A stretch of 64,000 nucleotides of DNA from Lewinellaceae bacterium (lineage in GTDB: Bacteria; Bacteroidota; Bacteroidia; Chitinophagales; Saprospiraceae): positions 1 through 64,000 of the forward strand of contig JADJYW010000022.1 in NCBI GenBank assembly GCA_016719605.1, in the 5' to 3' direction. Shown in pieces: positions 47,198 to 56,661 of the stretch. The notes under the pieces are model-generated. The model was not told the DNA's origin. It was given only the letters and a program-made list of their open reading frames with translations, and did not search any database. A program made the translations under genes and the position numbers. How positions within the stretch are numbered: the first letter of the stretch is position 1; every line of letters begins with the position of its first letter.

Positions 47198-49336
47198 TTA
47201 CCGCAACAGCGTCACATTCCCCTTTTTTTCCGTGATCGTTCCGCCGAGGCATCGCACGCGCAGGTAGTACCCGTAGGTTTCTACCGGCTGGGCTTCGCCG
47301 TTGAATGTGCCGTCCCAGGCGCCGTCGGGATCGCTGGTTTCAAAAATCTTTTGCCCCCAGCGGTTAAAAACAGCCCAGTACACCTCTTCGGCGAATCGGC
47401 TCTCCAGGCGCAGTACATCGTTTTCGCCGTCGCCATTGGGGGAAAATCCGGTGGGGAAAAAGATGAACGGTTCCTCGCAATTCGGGAAAAGCACCGTCAC
47501 CGTCACGTCCCGCTCGATCACACAGCCGCCGTCGAGGGTGATCTGGGCCGTATAGGTCGTGGTGGTGTTGGGTCGGGCCACAGGTGTTCGGGTGTTCGAT
47601 CCGGTGAGTGCGGTGGTTGGCGACCAGGTGATGGCGCCGTTTCCGGGAAAATCAGCCTCCAGCTGCGAACTCCCGCCCAGATAAATGGTGGGTGGTGTGG
47701 CGCTGACGGTCAGGGCACTGGTATCGAATACCAAGACGGTAACCATGCCCTCGTAGGTGCAAAAGGAATTGCTGATCGTGACTAAGTAGTCGGTGGTTTG
47801 CAAGGGAAACGCCAGCGGCGAGGCGGCGGTGGTGTCGGACAAGGTCGTGCCGGGCGTCCATTCGTAGAGATAGCCGATGATACCGCCCGCGTTGAGCAGT
47901 ACGGTGTCGCCGGGACAAATACTCAGTTCTTCCCGGAGGTTGTCCGTGTTCGGAATAGGTGCGTTGAACTGGGTCACAACGGTATCCCGGCACCCGCCTT
48001 CCGACAGGGCGATGAGTGTCAGTTTGTAACTACCGGGTTTGTTGGCCAGGAATGTCGGGTTTTGTGCCGAGGACTGCATGGCGAAACCGCTCGGGCCGGT
48101 CAGGAGCCACGTCCAGGACGCCACGCCATAAACGGTGTCCGTACTTTGGTCAAACCCCCGGATGAGCAGCCCGTTGTTGTCGCATGTGGGCAGTTCGACT
48201 TGCATGGCTGCATTGATGTGGAATGCCCCGACGCGGATGGTTTGGAACATGGTGTCGGCGCAGGGCAGACCCGGCACAGTGATCAGCGCCACGGTGTAAA
48301 TACCGGTATCCGGAAACTGGTATTGCGGGGAAAACACCGTTGAGGTTTGGGTGGAGTCGTGGGGCCAGTTGAAGTACCAGAGCACATCGGGGACATTACT
48401 TTGATTGGAAAATTTGACCACTTCATTTTCACAGGCTCCCTGAACATCGGCGAAAGCGGCGGTTGGTACCCCGCAATCGGCCACATTGTACTGGAAATCG
48501 CGGCGGGTAGTGGAGAGCAGCATGCCGTCGCGGAATTCGTCCACGCATACGCCGACTACAAAATTGCCGAGCGTATTGGGTACGCCGGTCATAAATCCGG
48601 TGACGGGGTCTATGGCCAGCGGATCGCCGCCGAGCACATTGGCGAGGTTGTATGGCGGGTTGTTCCACACGACCTCGGGGTATGGGCCTTTGAAAGGCGG
48701 ACTGGGTTGTGGCGTGAGGGAGTCGGGGCCGTTGAGGGGTGTGCAGAGGCGATAGACCAGGGAGTCGCCTTCGGGATCGGTGGCCGAGTGATCGAAATCC
48801 ACCGGCTGGTGTACGCATATTGCCACGGGCGGCCACTTGTTGAAGGTGGCGCTGCTGTTGCATTCCTGCATGGTTTTTTCGGAGATATTGGCAATGATGG
48901 AGATGCCGGTATTGAGCGGATTGGGCAGGTTTCGGATCAGTTTGTTGCGGCAGCAACGCTGGTAGACCAGCGTGTAGCCGCCGGCACGAAAGGGCAGGGT
49001 CGTGGTAGTTTTGTAGGTGCTCCGGTGCACGCATACATCCGGTGGCGCTACGAGACAGGGATTTTCCAGGACAATGGGCAGGGTGTCGTGCGTCATGGCG
49101 TTCCAGGGTACGAGGATATTTTGGAACAGGTTCCAGTTGGCATCGTACACCCCGATGGCTGCGGGGTTGTCGAACCAGGGCACCCCGTTGTAGCAGTCGC
49201 GGTAAACGGTGAGACTAATTTCGTACTGGTCGTTTCCAAGGCATTTGTAGGTGACTTCGCCGCCAACGATATGGGTGCCCCAAAGCAGCGGTTTGGCAAC
49301 GAGGAACAAGAAGAGGAGCAGGAAGTATTGTTTCAT
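47198..49336 (-). CDS. T9SS type B (gliding-motility-associated) surface protein with PKD-like modules
   Basis: The protein is about 712 residues. Signal: YFLLLFLFLVAKPLLWG. The first ~270 residues begin THIVGGEVTYKCLGNDQYEI and contain CVDEFRDGMLLSTTRRDFQY, a pattern common to Bacteroidota gliding-associated proteins. PKD/Ig-like modules follow (VKFSNQSNVPDVLWYFNWP, YQFPDTGIYTVALITV, YEWTPGTTLSDTTAASP). The C-terminus FIFFPTGFSPNGDGENDVLR ... AVFNRWGQKIFE ... ETYGYYLRV is the CHU_C type B domain, so it is exported by T9SS and probably surface-bound. ATG 49336 precedes the signal peptide. No PorP/SprF partner is adjacent; the one at 26746 could serve. Confidence 0.88.
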   Translation of the reverse strand: MKQYFLLLFLFLVAKPLLWGTHIVGGEVTYKCLGNDQYEISLTVYRDCYNGVPWFDNPAAIGVYDANWNLFQNILVPWNAMTHDTLPIVLENPCLVAPPDVCVHRSTYKTTTTLPFRAGGYTLVYQRCCRNKLIRNLPNPLNTGISIIANISEKTMQECNSSATFNKWPPVAICVHQPVDFDHSATDPEGDSLVYRLCTPLNGPDSLTPQPSPPFKGPYPEVVWNNPPYNLANVLGGDPLAIDPVTGFMTGVPNTLGNFVVGVCVDEFRDGMLLSTTRRDFQYNVADCGVPTAAFADVQGACENEVVKFSNQSNVPDVLWYFNWPHDSTQTSTVFSPQYQFPDTGIYTVALITVPGLPCADTMFQTIRVGAFHINAAMQVELPTCDNNGLLIRGFDQSTDTVYGVASWTWLLTGPSGFAMQSSAQNPTFLANKPGSYKLTLIALSEGGCRDTVVTQFNAPIPNTDNLREELSICPGDTVLLNAGGIIGYLYEWTPGTTLSDTTAASPLAFPLQTTDYLVTISNSFCTYEGMVTVLVFDTSALTVSATPPTIYLGGSSQLEADFPGNGAITWSPTTALTGSNTRTPVARPNTTTTYTAQITLDGGCVIERDVTVTVLFPNCEEPFIFFPTGFSPNGDGENDVLRLESRFAEEVYWAVFNRWGQKIFETSDPDGAWDGTFNGEAQPVETYGYYLRVRCLGGTITEKKGNVTLLR

Positions 49337-49489
49337 AGGCCAAAGATCGGGCAATCTGTTGTTGCCGCTGCCCAAAGAAACGCAATGGCCACATACTGGC
49401 CAAGAAAACGCAGCCATTACCCGGCGCGCCCATCAGATTGCACCGCAGCAGCGTCTGCCGCATTTGTGCCCGAGCGGGCTTTTTGTTGC

Positions 49490-49529
49490 CAAAAACAAAA
49501 AAAGGTTGCCCCGGAACCGGGGCAACCTC
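49490..49529 (-). terminator. Rho-independent terminator of the SusCDE operon
   Basis: The perfect 11-bp stem GGTTGCCCCGG/CCGGGGCAACC (49504-49527) is followed on the minus strand by seven T. It lies 21 bases after the stop of the SusE gene. Confidence 0.9.
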
Positions 49530-49549
49530 ATTTTAATAACACAGAGCGT

Positions 49550-50593
49550 CTAATTTTTCTTGATGTTGTAGGTGTACACCGCACCGCTCAGGATCAGGTC
49601 AATGGTGTAATTGCCCGGATCGGCGACGGGAATGTTATCCCCGCCGTATTCCAGCGACTTGTTCAGTTGGGTGTCGCCGAAATTGACGCCCCAATCATCG
49701 TTGGCGCGGAACTTGATTTCGCCGCCCACGAGGTCAAGCGTGATCGTCCACTTGTTGGCCACCGGATCGTAGGTCATATTCTGATCTACATCCCAGCTAC
49801 CCGTTGCCGAACCGATCAGTCCCCAGTCGGTGCGAAGCCGGGTGTGGGTCAGGTTGTTCAGGTTGACATTCAGGCGATAGACGCCGGCCACAGGGATTTT
49901 GAGGTTGTCGCCGTTTTGGTCCAGCGTTCCATCTTCTCCCGTATCGCCGTAGTTGGTTGTCCAACTGGGTCCGTCGGTGTATTTGTGTTCCGTGTTGTCC
50001 GCATTAAAATAGATGTAGCCCTCGTACCGGTTGTCGCTTTTGGCCGAGAAGATAATCGTGCTGTTGTTGGCCGGATCCCAGCCCTGGTAGCTACCGGGGA
50101 CTTGCAATTGCGGATAGATGATGACAATCGTGTACGGATTGATCTGCAAGGAGACCGGAGCAGAGTACTCGGGGTCTACTTCCGAACTGACCCGCGCCAC
50201 CAGGCGCATTTCCACATCGGAGATGGTTTCTCCGGGCAAGCCCAGCGTGGTGAACAGGGCGGTATTCAATTTGGATACCGTTGAGTTGAGTGACAACCCC
50301 GTGCTGGTGCCAAGAATAACGGCATCGGCAAAGTCATTGCCGGCGCGGTCTATTTCTACCGTGTAGGTTGTGGCAGCACGAAAACCAAAGTCGGCTCCCG
50401 TCCAGGTGACCACAAAGGGGTCGTTCTCCTTGTCTGCCGTCAGCGTTATCACCGTGGCATCGGCCGGGCTGGTGATGACAGGAAGCGCATTGACTTTATA
50501 GACCGGCGAGGGCGCGAAATCTCCCTGTTTTTCACAGCCTGCTGCAAAGAGCACGACTGCGAGAAATGTCGGAAAAAAGAATTTTTTATTCAT
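49550..50593 (-). CDS. SusE/SusF-like outer membrane glycan-binding lipoprotein
   Basis: The protein is 347 residues. Lipoprotein signal FLAVVLFAAGC. A SusE N-terminal domain follows (PVITSPADATVITLTADKEN, VVTWTGADFGFRAATTYTVE). Two tandem SusE/SusF beta-sandwich modules occupy about 160-347: VPGSYQGWDPANN, EGYIYFNADNTEHKYTDG, TNYGDTGEDGTLDQNGDNL, then GSWDVDQNMTYDP and GGEIKFRANDDWGVNFGDT. They should bind oligosaccharides at the surface for the adjacent SusC/SusD pair. It is last in the operon, 19 bp after SusD. Its modules closely match the insert in SusD. Confidence 0.9.
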   Translation of the reverse strand: MNKKFFFPTFLAVVLFAAGCEKQGDFAPSPVYKVNALPVITSPADATVITLTADKENDPFVVTWTGADFGFRAATTYTVEIDRAGNDFADAVILGTSTGLSLNSTVSKLNTALFTTLGLPGETISDVEMRLVARVSSEVDPEYSAPVSLQINPYTIVIIYPQLQVPGSYQGWDPANNSTIIFSAKSDNRYEGYIYFNADNTEHKYTDGPSWTTNYGDTGEDGTLDQNGDNLKIPVAGVYRLNVNLNNLTHTRLRTDWGLIGSATGSWDVDQNMTYDPVANKWTITLDLVGGEIKFRANDDWGVNFGDTQLNKSLEYGGDNIPVADPGNYTIDLILSGAVYTYNIKKN

Positions 50594-50612
50594 CGTTTGA
50601 ATCATTTTGATA

Positions 50613-52808
50613 TTAGTAACCAGTGTTTTGCTTCAAATTGGGGTTAGCGCCAAGGTCGGAAGACGGGATCGGGAATACGTCATAAAAAGCCGGGCGCGTC
50701 ACGCCATTGGCTACTCCGCCTTTCCAGGGCCAGAGGTAGGTGCCGTTGCTGAACTGTCCGAAACGAATCAGGTCGGTGCGGCGGTGCCCTTCCCAATAGA
50801 ACTCGCGGGCACGCTCGTCCAGAAGGAAGTCCAGCGTCATGTCGTCGGCTGTGATATTACCTCCCGACCCGTTGTAAGCCCGCTCGCGGATCTGATTCAC
50901 GAGATTGACTGCTGTAGCCAGGTCGCCACCGCTACCCCCGCGGCGCACCGCTTCGGCATACATCAGGTAAGCATCTTCGATGCGGAGCAATGGGAAGTCG
51001 GTGTCCACAAAAGTCAGGTCCGAACCCGGTGTGCCGTCGGAGCGCAGGTTGGTAAACTTCGTGCTGGCATACCCTTGTGTGAACTGCGAGATGTCGTCAA
51101 TGGCCAGCGACTGGCCGTCTGTGTAGAACATGGCGCGGCGGTCGAACAGCGGACGTTCGATGGAGTAGGTATAGTCCGGCTTGTTCAGGTACAGGTTGAT
51201 TTTGTAGGTGCTGGCGGACGGGATGGCGATGTTGGAGCCGTCGCGGTTGAGCAGTGCGTCGGGGCCGTTGTCGCCGTAGTTCAGATCCCAGGCGCCGTTG
51301 GCGCGGAACTTGAATTCGCCACCTACCATGGTGGTGGTGATGGTCCAGGCGCCTGTTGCTGCATCGTAGGTCATCGGAGTATCCGATCCCCAACCGCCCG
51401 GCGTTGCGTCGCCGATGATCGCCCAGGTTGTTTTTTGGAGCGTGTACGTCAGCGCATTCAGGTCAACATTGATTTTGTAAAAGCCGGCTTCAGCCACCTT
51501 GAGATTGTCGCCGCCTGATTCCAGCGTGCCGTCGGCGCCGGTGTCGCCGAAGTTGTTGTCCCAGTTTGGGCCGAGGGTGAGTTTGAACTCGGAGTTGGCG
51601 TCGGTAAAGTTGATGTAACCTTCGTAGGTATTGTCGTTGTTGGGAGACGATAACTGGCTGGCTGTGCTCGGGTCCCAACCTTGATAAGCGCCGGGTACAT
51701 AGATAACCGGATAGGTGCCGCCTGGGTTGGGGGCTACGACTACGTTGCCGCCGGTAGCCGGAAACTTGGCCACTATGGCGCTGGTAACGCGGATGCCGCC
51801 CCAGCCACCGTCCAGACCGAAGGCTGCGGGGCTCATGCTGCCGCCTACGGCTGCGTGGCAAAGGAAGGTCGCGCCGCCGTACGTCTGGGTGCGCCGACCG
51901 TCGAACAACACAGAAAAGATAGTGCCGGAAGCCGCCTTGTCGTTGTCGGCCATGAACATTTTGGCATACGTCGGTTCCAGGGTGTACCCGGCGTTGATGA
52001 CCTTGTTGCAGTAGGTAATACAGTCGGTGTTGCGTTCGCGGCCGAGATACACCTCGGAATTCAGGTACAATTTAGCCAGAACCATCCATGCAGCAGCCTG
52101 ATCGGCACGGCCGAACTCGTTTTGGCGCGGCGCTACGAGGATGTTTTCGATGGCCTTCAGTTCGCTTTCCACATAATTGAACACCTCTTCGGCAGAGGCC
52201 TGGCGCGGGAAGAAGGACCCTACCTGGTCGTTCTCCGTTACGAACGGCACGTTGCGGAACATATCCAGTGCGTGCCAGTAGCTCAGGGCACGCAGGAAAC
52301 GCGCCTCGGCACGGAATTTTTCGATGTCCGAGCGCAGGGCGCCACTCACGCCGCGCGCATCCAGCTTGGCATCGGTTGTTTCCCGGACGAACTCGTTGCA
52401 CAGGGATATTTGATAAAAAATCCGGTTGTACATCGCCGTGATGAACTCGTTGTTGGCATCCCAGTCCTGCTGGTGGAAATCCTGAATGGTACCGTCGTTC
52501 CAGGCGATAACAGCCTCGTCGGTGCTCAGTTCCTGTGCTTTCCAGTACTGGCGCAGGTAAGTGGAGAAGCCCTCGTCAATACCGCTGATGTCCGGCTGAC
52601 CGGCAGGGCCTTGCTGACCGCTGACGGCCAGGCCGGCGTACAATTTGGCCAAAACACCCTTATAGGTGGTTGGGTCATCGTAGACGGTGGCCGAGGTGGA
52701 CTCGTTTGGGTTGAGCGGAATGGTGTCCAGGTCTTTGAAGCAGGACACCGCGAACAGGGTGACGCTCAACAAAAGGAGCGAGCCTGATTTATACGATTTG
52801 AAATGCAT
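50613..52808 (-). CDS. SusD/RagB nutrient-uptake lipoprotein with an inserted pair of SusE/F-type modules
   Basis: The protein is 731 residues, about 200 longer than typical SusD. Lipoprotein signal LLLSVTLFAVSC. SusD TPR core: CFKDLDTIPLNPNES, RIFYQISLCNEFVRE, RAEARFLRALSYWHALDMF, AAAWMVLAKLYLNSEVY. Residues about 368-553 are two SusE/SusF-type sandwiches (VPGAYQGWDPSTASQ, NFGDTGADGTLESGGDNL, GGEFKFRANGAWDLNYGD). The SusD fold then resumes (RRAMFYTDGQSLAI, PLLRIEDAYLMYAEAVRRGG, FLLDERAREFYWEGHRRTDL, FPIPSSDLGANPNLKQNTGY). The protein should cap the SusC barrel and capture glycan. It is coupled to SusC by a 20-bp gap. Confidence 0.93.
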   Translation of the reverse strand: MHFKSYKSGSLLLLSVTLFAVSCFKDLDTIPLNPNESTSATVYDDPTTYKGVLAKLYAGLAVSGQQGPAGQPDISGIDEGFSTYLRQYWKAQELSTDEAVIAWNDGTIQDFHQQDWDANNEFITAMYNRIFYQISLCNEFVRETTDAKLDARGVSGALRSDIEKFRAEARFLRALSYWHALDMFRNVPFVTENDQVGSFFPRQASAEEVFNYVESELKAIENILVAPRQNEFGRADQAAAWMVLAKLYLNSEVYLGRERNTDCITYCNKVINAGYTLEPTYAKMFMADNDKAASGTIFSVLFDGRRTQTYGGATFLCHAAVGGSMSPAAFGLDGGWGGIRVTSAIVAKFPATGGNVVVAPNPGGTYPVIYVPGAYQGWDPSTASQLSSPNNDNTYEGYINFTDANSEFKLTLGPNWDNNFGDTGADGTLESGGDNLKVAEAGFYKINVDLNALTYTLQKTTWAIIGDATPGGWGSDTPMTYDAATGAWTITTTMVGGEFKFRANGAWDLNYGDNGPDALLNRDGSNIAIPSASTYKINLYLNKPDYTYSIERPLFDRRAMFYTDGQSLAIDDISQFTQGYASTKFTNLRSDGTPGSDLTFVDTDFPLLRIEDAYLMYAEAVRRGGSGGDLATAVNLVNQIRERAYNGSGGNITADDMTLDFLLDERAREFYWEGHRRTDLIRFGQFSNGTYLWPWKGGVANGVTRPAFYDVFPIPSSDLGANPNLKQNTGY

Positions 52809-52828
52809 TGGTTGGTGTGTTTTTAAGT

Positions 52829-55786
52829 TTAGAAACTAGCGTTTAATCCAAAAAGGTACGTCACAGCACGCGGGTACAGGTTGTTGTCAATGCCGTTGAA
52901 TACCTCGGGATCAATGCCTTGATAGTTGGTGATCAGAATCGGGTTCTGAACAGAGCCGTAAATCCGCAGGTTGCGGAAGAAACGCACTTTTGCAAAATTA
53001 TAGCCTAATGTGACGTGGTCGAAGCGCAGGAAGGATGCTTCCTGAATAAAGTGGTCGCTGAAGTAGCTTGGCACGTCGAACCCGATACCCGTGTAGGAGG
53101 TCTGGATATTGTTCAGGTAGCCTGTGGACTGATACAGGTTATTGAAGGCGGTTTGGTTGGATTGTCCGTTGTTGTACACGAAGTTGCCGAAGCTGGCACG
53201 GCCGCCGGTGGAAATATCAAACCGGCCGACGGTGAGGCTTGTGTAGAAACCTACCAGCAGGTCAGCCACCGGCTTTTTGAAGCGGTACTGGTCGGCGGGC
53301 GTGATCTGGCCGTCTTCGTTGCGGTCTACAAACAAACCTTCGATGGGCAGGCCGTCTTCGTTGTAGACTTGCTCGTACACATAGAACGAGTTGGCCGGAA
53401 AACCGACACTGTGAATCTGGATATTGTTGCCCACGCCGCCATCAATGCCGCCGGTAGCAACGCCCCGGTAGTTCGGGTCGTCGGTTGCAGTCAGGCGGGT
53501 GATTTTGTTGCGGTTGGCCGTGAAATTGGCGCCTATTTCCCAGGTTGCTTTGTCCGTTTGGTACGGAATCGTGTTGATAGACAACTCCACACCGCGGTTC
53601 TCCAGGTCACCTACATTGGTGGTGATGAAGTTGGTCAGGTTGGTACCTGCTGCCACGGGGATGAAGTTGATCAGGTCGGTGGTTTTACGGAAGTAGTATT
53701 CCAGCGAACCGAACACGCGTCCGTTGAGGATTTCATAATCCAGACCGGCGTTGTATGTGGCGGTTTGTTCCCACTTGATTTTGGCATCGTAGCCGTTCGG
53801 GCGAACGGTGGTGTAGTACTGGTCGCCAAGTTGGTAGTCGGCGGTGGGCAGGCTGGATTGGTAGCGGGCGAGGTAGGGATAGTAGTCGGTGCCGATGTCC
53901 TGCTGGCCGGTTTCACCGTAGCTCAGGCGGAGTTTCAGTTTGTTCATGAAACCGTTGCGGCCGTCAATGATTTTCCAGGCAAAGGCAGCCGAAGGAAACA
54001 TACCCCAGCGGTTGTCGGGCGAAAAACGCGAAGTGCCGTCGCGGCGCAGGGTAAACGTGAACAGGTAGCGGTCGTTGATGGTGTAGTTCAATCGTCCGAA
54101 GAGCGAAAGCAGGTAGTATTCGCGCGGGTTGAAAAAGCCCGGGTCAATGACGCGGGTGTTGCGGGCGCTGACCGTACGCGACGAGTCCTCGAAGTAGAAG
54201 TGTTGCCAGGAGTAACCGCCCATAACATCCAGTTTGGTGTTTCCGATCGGTTTCACATAGTTCAGGTAAAACTCCACGAGTTCGTTTTTGCGCTCCTGGG
54301 TATAGGTGCGCGTGGAACCGCCGTCGTCGTTCCCCTGATCGTCCCTGCGATAGCCGCCGGCGTAGTTGACCGGAGTTTTGACCGAGCCTTCGCTGTCGGA
54401 TTTGTCGTAGCCTACGTTCAGGTTGGCGCGCAGTTCGGGCAGGAAGCCGAAGCGGTAGTCTACCTGTACGTTGCCCACATAGCGGTTCACGGTTGACTCG
54501 TCGTTCTGCATGAACAACTGCGCTACCGGATTGACCTGAGCAAGTGTATTAGGCGTGCCGTCGGTTTGCAGGTGGGTGAAATACCCGCCATACGGACTGT
54601 TGGCGTCCAGTACGGGCTTGGTTGGGTCAAAAAGGATGGCTGCGCCGATGGCGCCGCGGTTGGCAAAGAAGTTGTTGGTGCGCATCGCCTTGAGGTTGGC
54701 GCTCACCTGAAGGCGGTTGTCAAAAAACGTGGGTGTCAGGTTCACTGCGCCGGTCAAGCGGTTGAAGTTGTCCGTTTTCAGGATACCGTCGCGGTCGGTG
54801 AAACCCAGCGATACGCGGTAGGGGAAAGAACCGATACCGCCAGCGACGGCGAGGTTATGGTCCATACCGAAGGCCGTTTGGTAAATTTCATCCTGCCAAT
54901 CCGTGCTATTGGTACCGAGGAGGGCGCGTGCGGGGTGATTGCTGTCCGGGAAACGTTCGGCAATGAGTGCGCGGTAAGCGTCGCCATCCAGGACTTCGCG
55001 GCGGTTTGCCGGGGTGCTGAACGAGAAGTTGTTGGAGTAGTCCACCCCGATCTTGCGTTTCAGCGAACCTTTTTTTGTGGTGATGATGATAACGCCGTTG
55101 GATGCGCGCGAGCCGTAGATAGCCGTGGCGGAAGCGTCTTTGAGGACGGTGAACGTCTCGATGTCGTTCGGATTGATGATGTTCAGCGGGTTGCGGTCGC
55201 CGCTGACGGTTTCGTTGCCCACGGGCACCCCGTCAATCACGATCAGCGGGTCGTTGCTGGCGCTGAGCGAGGAGCCACCGCGGATGCGGATGGTGGCGCC
55301 ACCACCCGGGTCGGCGTTGGGCGTGACCTGCACACCGGCAATTTTGCCGACGATAAGTTCCTGCGGCGAGTTGATGGCGCCTTTGTTGAAATCTTTCGTG
55401 CCGACGGCAAGAATAGCGCCGGTGGCATCTTCTTTTTTGACGACACCATAGCCGATGACAACGGTTTCCTCCAGCAACAGGCCGGGTAAAAGCACCACGT
55501 CGCGCACATTGGTTGTGCCGATGTCAAATGTTTGGGAGGTGTAGCCCGTGTACGAAACCTCGATTTGGGTCACACCGTCGGGAACCGCGAAGGTGTACCG
55601 GCCCTCGATGTCCGTGACGGAACCGGCCGGTGCGCCCACGGCCCGTACACTGGCGCCGATGAGCGGCTCGCCGTTTTCCCCATCGGTGACGGTGCCGCTG
55701 ATTTGCCTTTGCGAAAAGGCGATACTACTGCCCAATAGCACAAAACAGGCTAAGGCAATTAATGGCTTTAGTTTAAAATACTTCAT
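52829..55786 (-). CDS. SusC/RagA TonB-dependent outer membrane receptor
   Basis: The protein is 985 residues. Signal KPLIALACFVLLGSSIAFSQ. A carboxypeptidase-regulatory-like domain follows (ISGTVTDGENGEPLIGASVR, FAVPDGVTQIEVSYTGYTSQ). A SusC-type plug has ETVVIGYGVVKKEDATGAIL, GKIAGVQVT, IRIRGGSS, and FTVLKDASATAIYGSRASNG. A 22-strand barrel ends in TYLFGLNASF. It imports oligosaccharides using TonB energy with SusD as lid. Start 55786 is set by the signal peptide. Divergent DNA upstream (55787-56207) should hold the promoter. It is the first gene of SusC-SusD-SusE. Confidence 0.95.
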   Translation of the reverse strand: MKYFKLKPLIALACFVLLGSSIAFSQRQISGTVTDGENGEPLIGASVRAVGAPAGSVTDIEGRYTFAVPDGVTQIEVSYTGYTSQTFDIGTTNVRDVVLLPGLLLEETVVIGYGVVKKEDATGAILAVGTKDFNKGAINSPQELIVGKIAGVQVTPNADPGGGATIRIRGGSSLSASNDPLIVIDGVPVGNETVSGDRNPLNIINPNDIETFTVLKDASATAIYGSRASNGVIIITTKKGSLKRKIGVDYSNNFSFSTPANRREVLDGDAYRALIAERFPDSNHPARALLGTNSTDWQDEIYQTAFGMDHNLAVAGGIGSFPYRVSLGFTDRDGILKTDNFNRLTGAVNLTPTFFDNRLQVSANLKAMRTNNFFANRGAIGAAILFDPTKPVLDANSPYGGYFTHLQTDGTPNTLAQVNPVAQLFMQNDESTVNRYVGNVQVDYRFGFLPELRANLNVGYDKSDSEGSVKTPVNYAGGYRRDDQGNDDGGSTRTYTQERKNELVEFYLNYVKPIGNTKLDVMGGYSWQHFYFEDSSRTVSARNTRVIDPGFFNPREYYLLSLFGRLNYTINDRYLFTFTLRRDGTSRFSPDNRWGMFPSAAFAWKIIDGRNGFMNKLKLRLSYGETGQQDIGTDYYPYLARYQSSLPTADYQLGDQYYTTVRPNGYDAKIKWEQTATYNAGLDYEILNGRVFGSLEYYFRKTTDLINFIPVAAGTNLTNFITTNVGDLENRGVELSINTIPYQTDKATWEIGANFTANRNKITRLTATDDPNYRGVATGGIDGGVGNNIQIHSVGFPANSFYVYEQVYNEDGLPIEGLFVDRNEDGQITPADQYRFKKPVADLLVGFYTSLTVGRFDISTGGRASFGNFVYNNGQSNQTAFNNLYQSTGYLNNIQTSYTGIGFDVPSYFSDHFIQEASFLRFDHVTLGYNFAKVRFFRNLRIYGSVQNPILITNYQGIDPEVFNGIDNNLYPRAVTYLFGLNASF

Positions 55787-56207
55787 ACAGATAAAATTAG
55801 GTTGGTGATTTTTCCAAACAACAATACCAGCCTCCCAAAACCGGAGGAGAAAGGGCTTTGGATACCTTGGGGGGGCCATTGGAAATGACAAATCAACAGG
55901 GAAGAGGTGTTTTTTTTAAAAAAACAACAGCCAATTTGGGCACATCAGGAGAGGGCAGAACAAAGCCGTGAAATTGTGGTGGCGACTTTTGCGGCGCAAT
56001 ATCCGCAGAAATTTAGAAAACGAAAACTTGGTGTTGTGTTTCTGTTAATTTTTTGCAAGCGTTGTTTGCAGCACGTTCGCAGGCGCTCTGTCCCTGTTCG
56101 AGCGCAAACCTGCCCGGCTCGGCAAGTATTCGTTGGAGATGGCGCTACGCTGCCCACACCTTCGTGTCCTGACAAGCATCAATAGGTTTAACAAACAATT
56201 TCGCACC
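55787..56207. other. Divergent intergenic region before SusC
   Basis: 421 bp between the SusC gene and a plus-strand lipoprotein gene. It contains a G7 run near 55870 and homopolymer T/A runs at 55910-55924. A TAGGTTTA at 56183-56190 (one mismatch to TAnnTTTG) could drive the lipoprotein. No clear SusC promoter or gene was found. Confidence 0.5.
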
Positions 56208-56651
56208 ATGCAAACACGCGCTTCTATTATCGTTTCCATTTTCGGCATGCTACTTTTAGGTATGCTCCTTTCAACGGCCTGCAACAAAAGCAACGACGAC
56301 AACACTACCCCCGGCGGCAGCAATCCGCCGGCAGCAGGTATCTGGAAAATCTCGTATTTTTTTGACAAACAAATCGAGACGTCGAACTACGCCGGATACA
56401 CCTTCGAGTTCAAAACAGACGGCGCGCTGATCGCTCAAAACGGCGCCCAAACCTGGAACGGGACATGGTCTACCAACTGCGACGACAGTGCCAACAAGTT
56501 CTGTATTTTCTTCGCAGGTTCGGTGCCAAGCGTACTGATCGAATTGCAGGAAGACTGGCTGATCCTCGAAAAAACATCGAACCTCATGCACTTCGAGCAC
56601 ACGAGCGGTGGCAATGGAGACACGGACGTGGTGCATTTCACCAGGCAGTAA
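56208..56651 (+). CDS. Small lipoprotein, lipocalin-like in outline
   Basis: The protein is 147 residues. Lipoprotein signal IFGMLLLGMLLSTAC, acylated Cys followed by NKSNDDNTTPGG, a surface-export-like acidic stretch. The mature part, GIWKISYFFDKQIETSNYAG, TFEFKTDGALIAQNG, TWNGTWSTNCDDSAN and LEKTSNLMHFEHT, follows the pattern of short Bacteroidota lipocalin-like or META-like barrels. The ligand is unknown. It converges with the coiled-coil gene at 56662 with ten bases between. Confidence 0.72.
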   Translation: MQTRASIIVSIFGMLLLGMLLSTACNKSNDDNTTPGGSNPPAAGIWKISYFFDKQIETSNYAGYTFEFKTDGALIAQNGAQTWNGTWSTNCDDSANKFCIFFAGSVPSVLIELQEDWLILEKTSNLMHFEHTSGGNGDTDVVHFTRQ

Positions 56652-56661
56652 ATCCAGCCGC

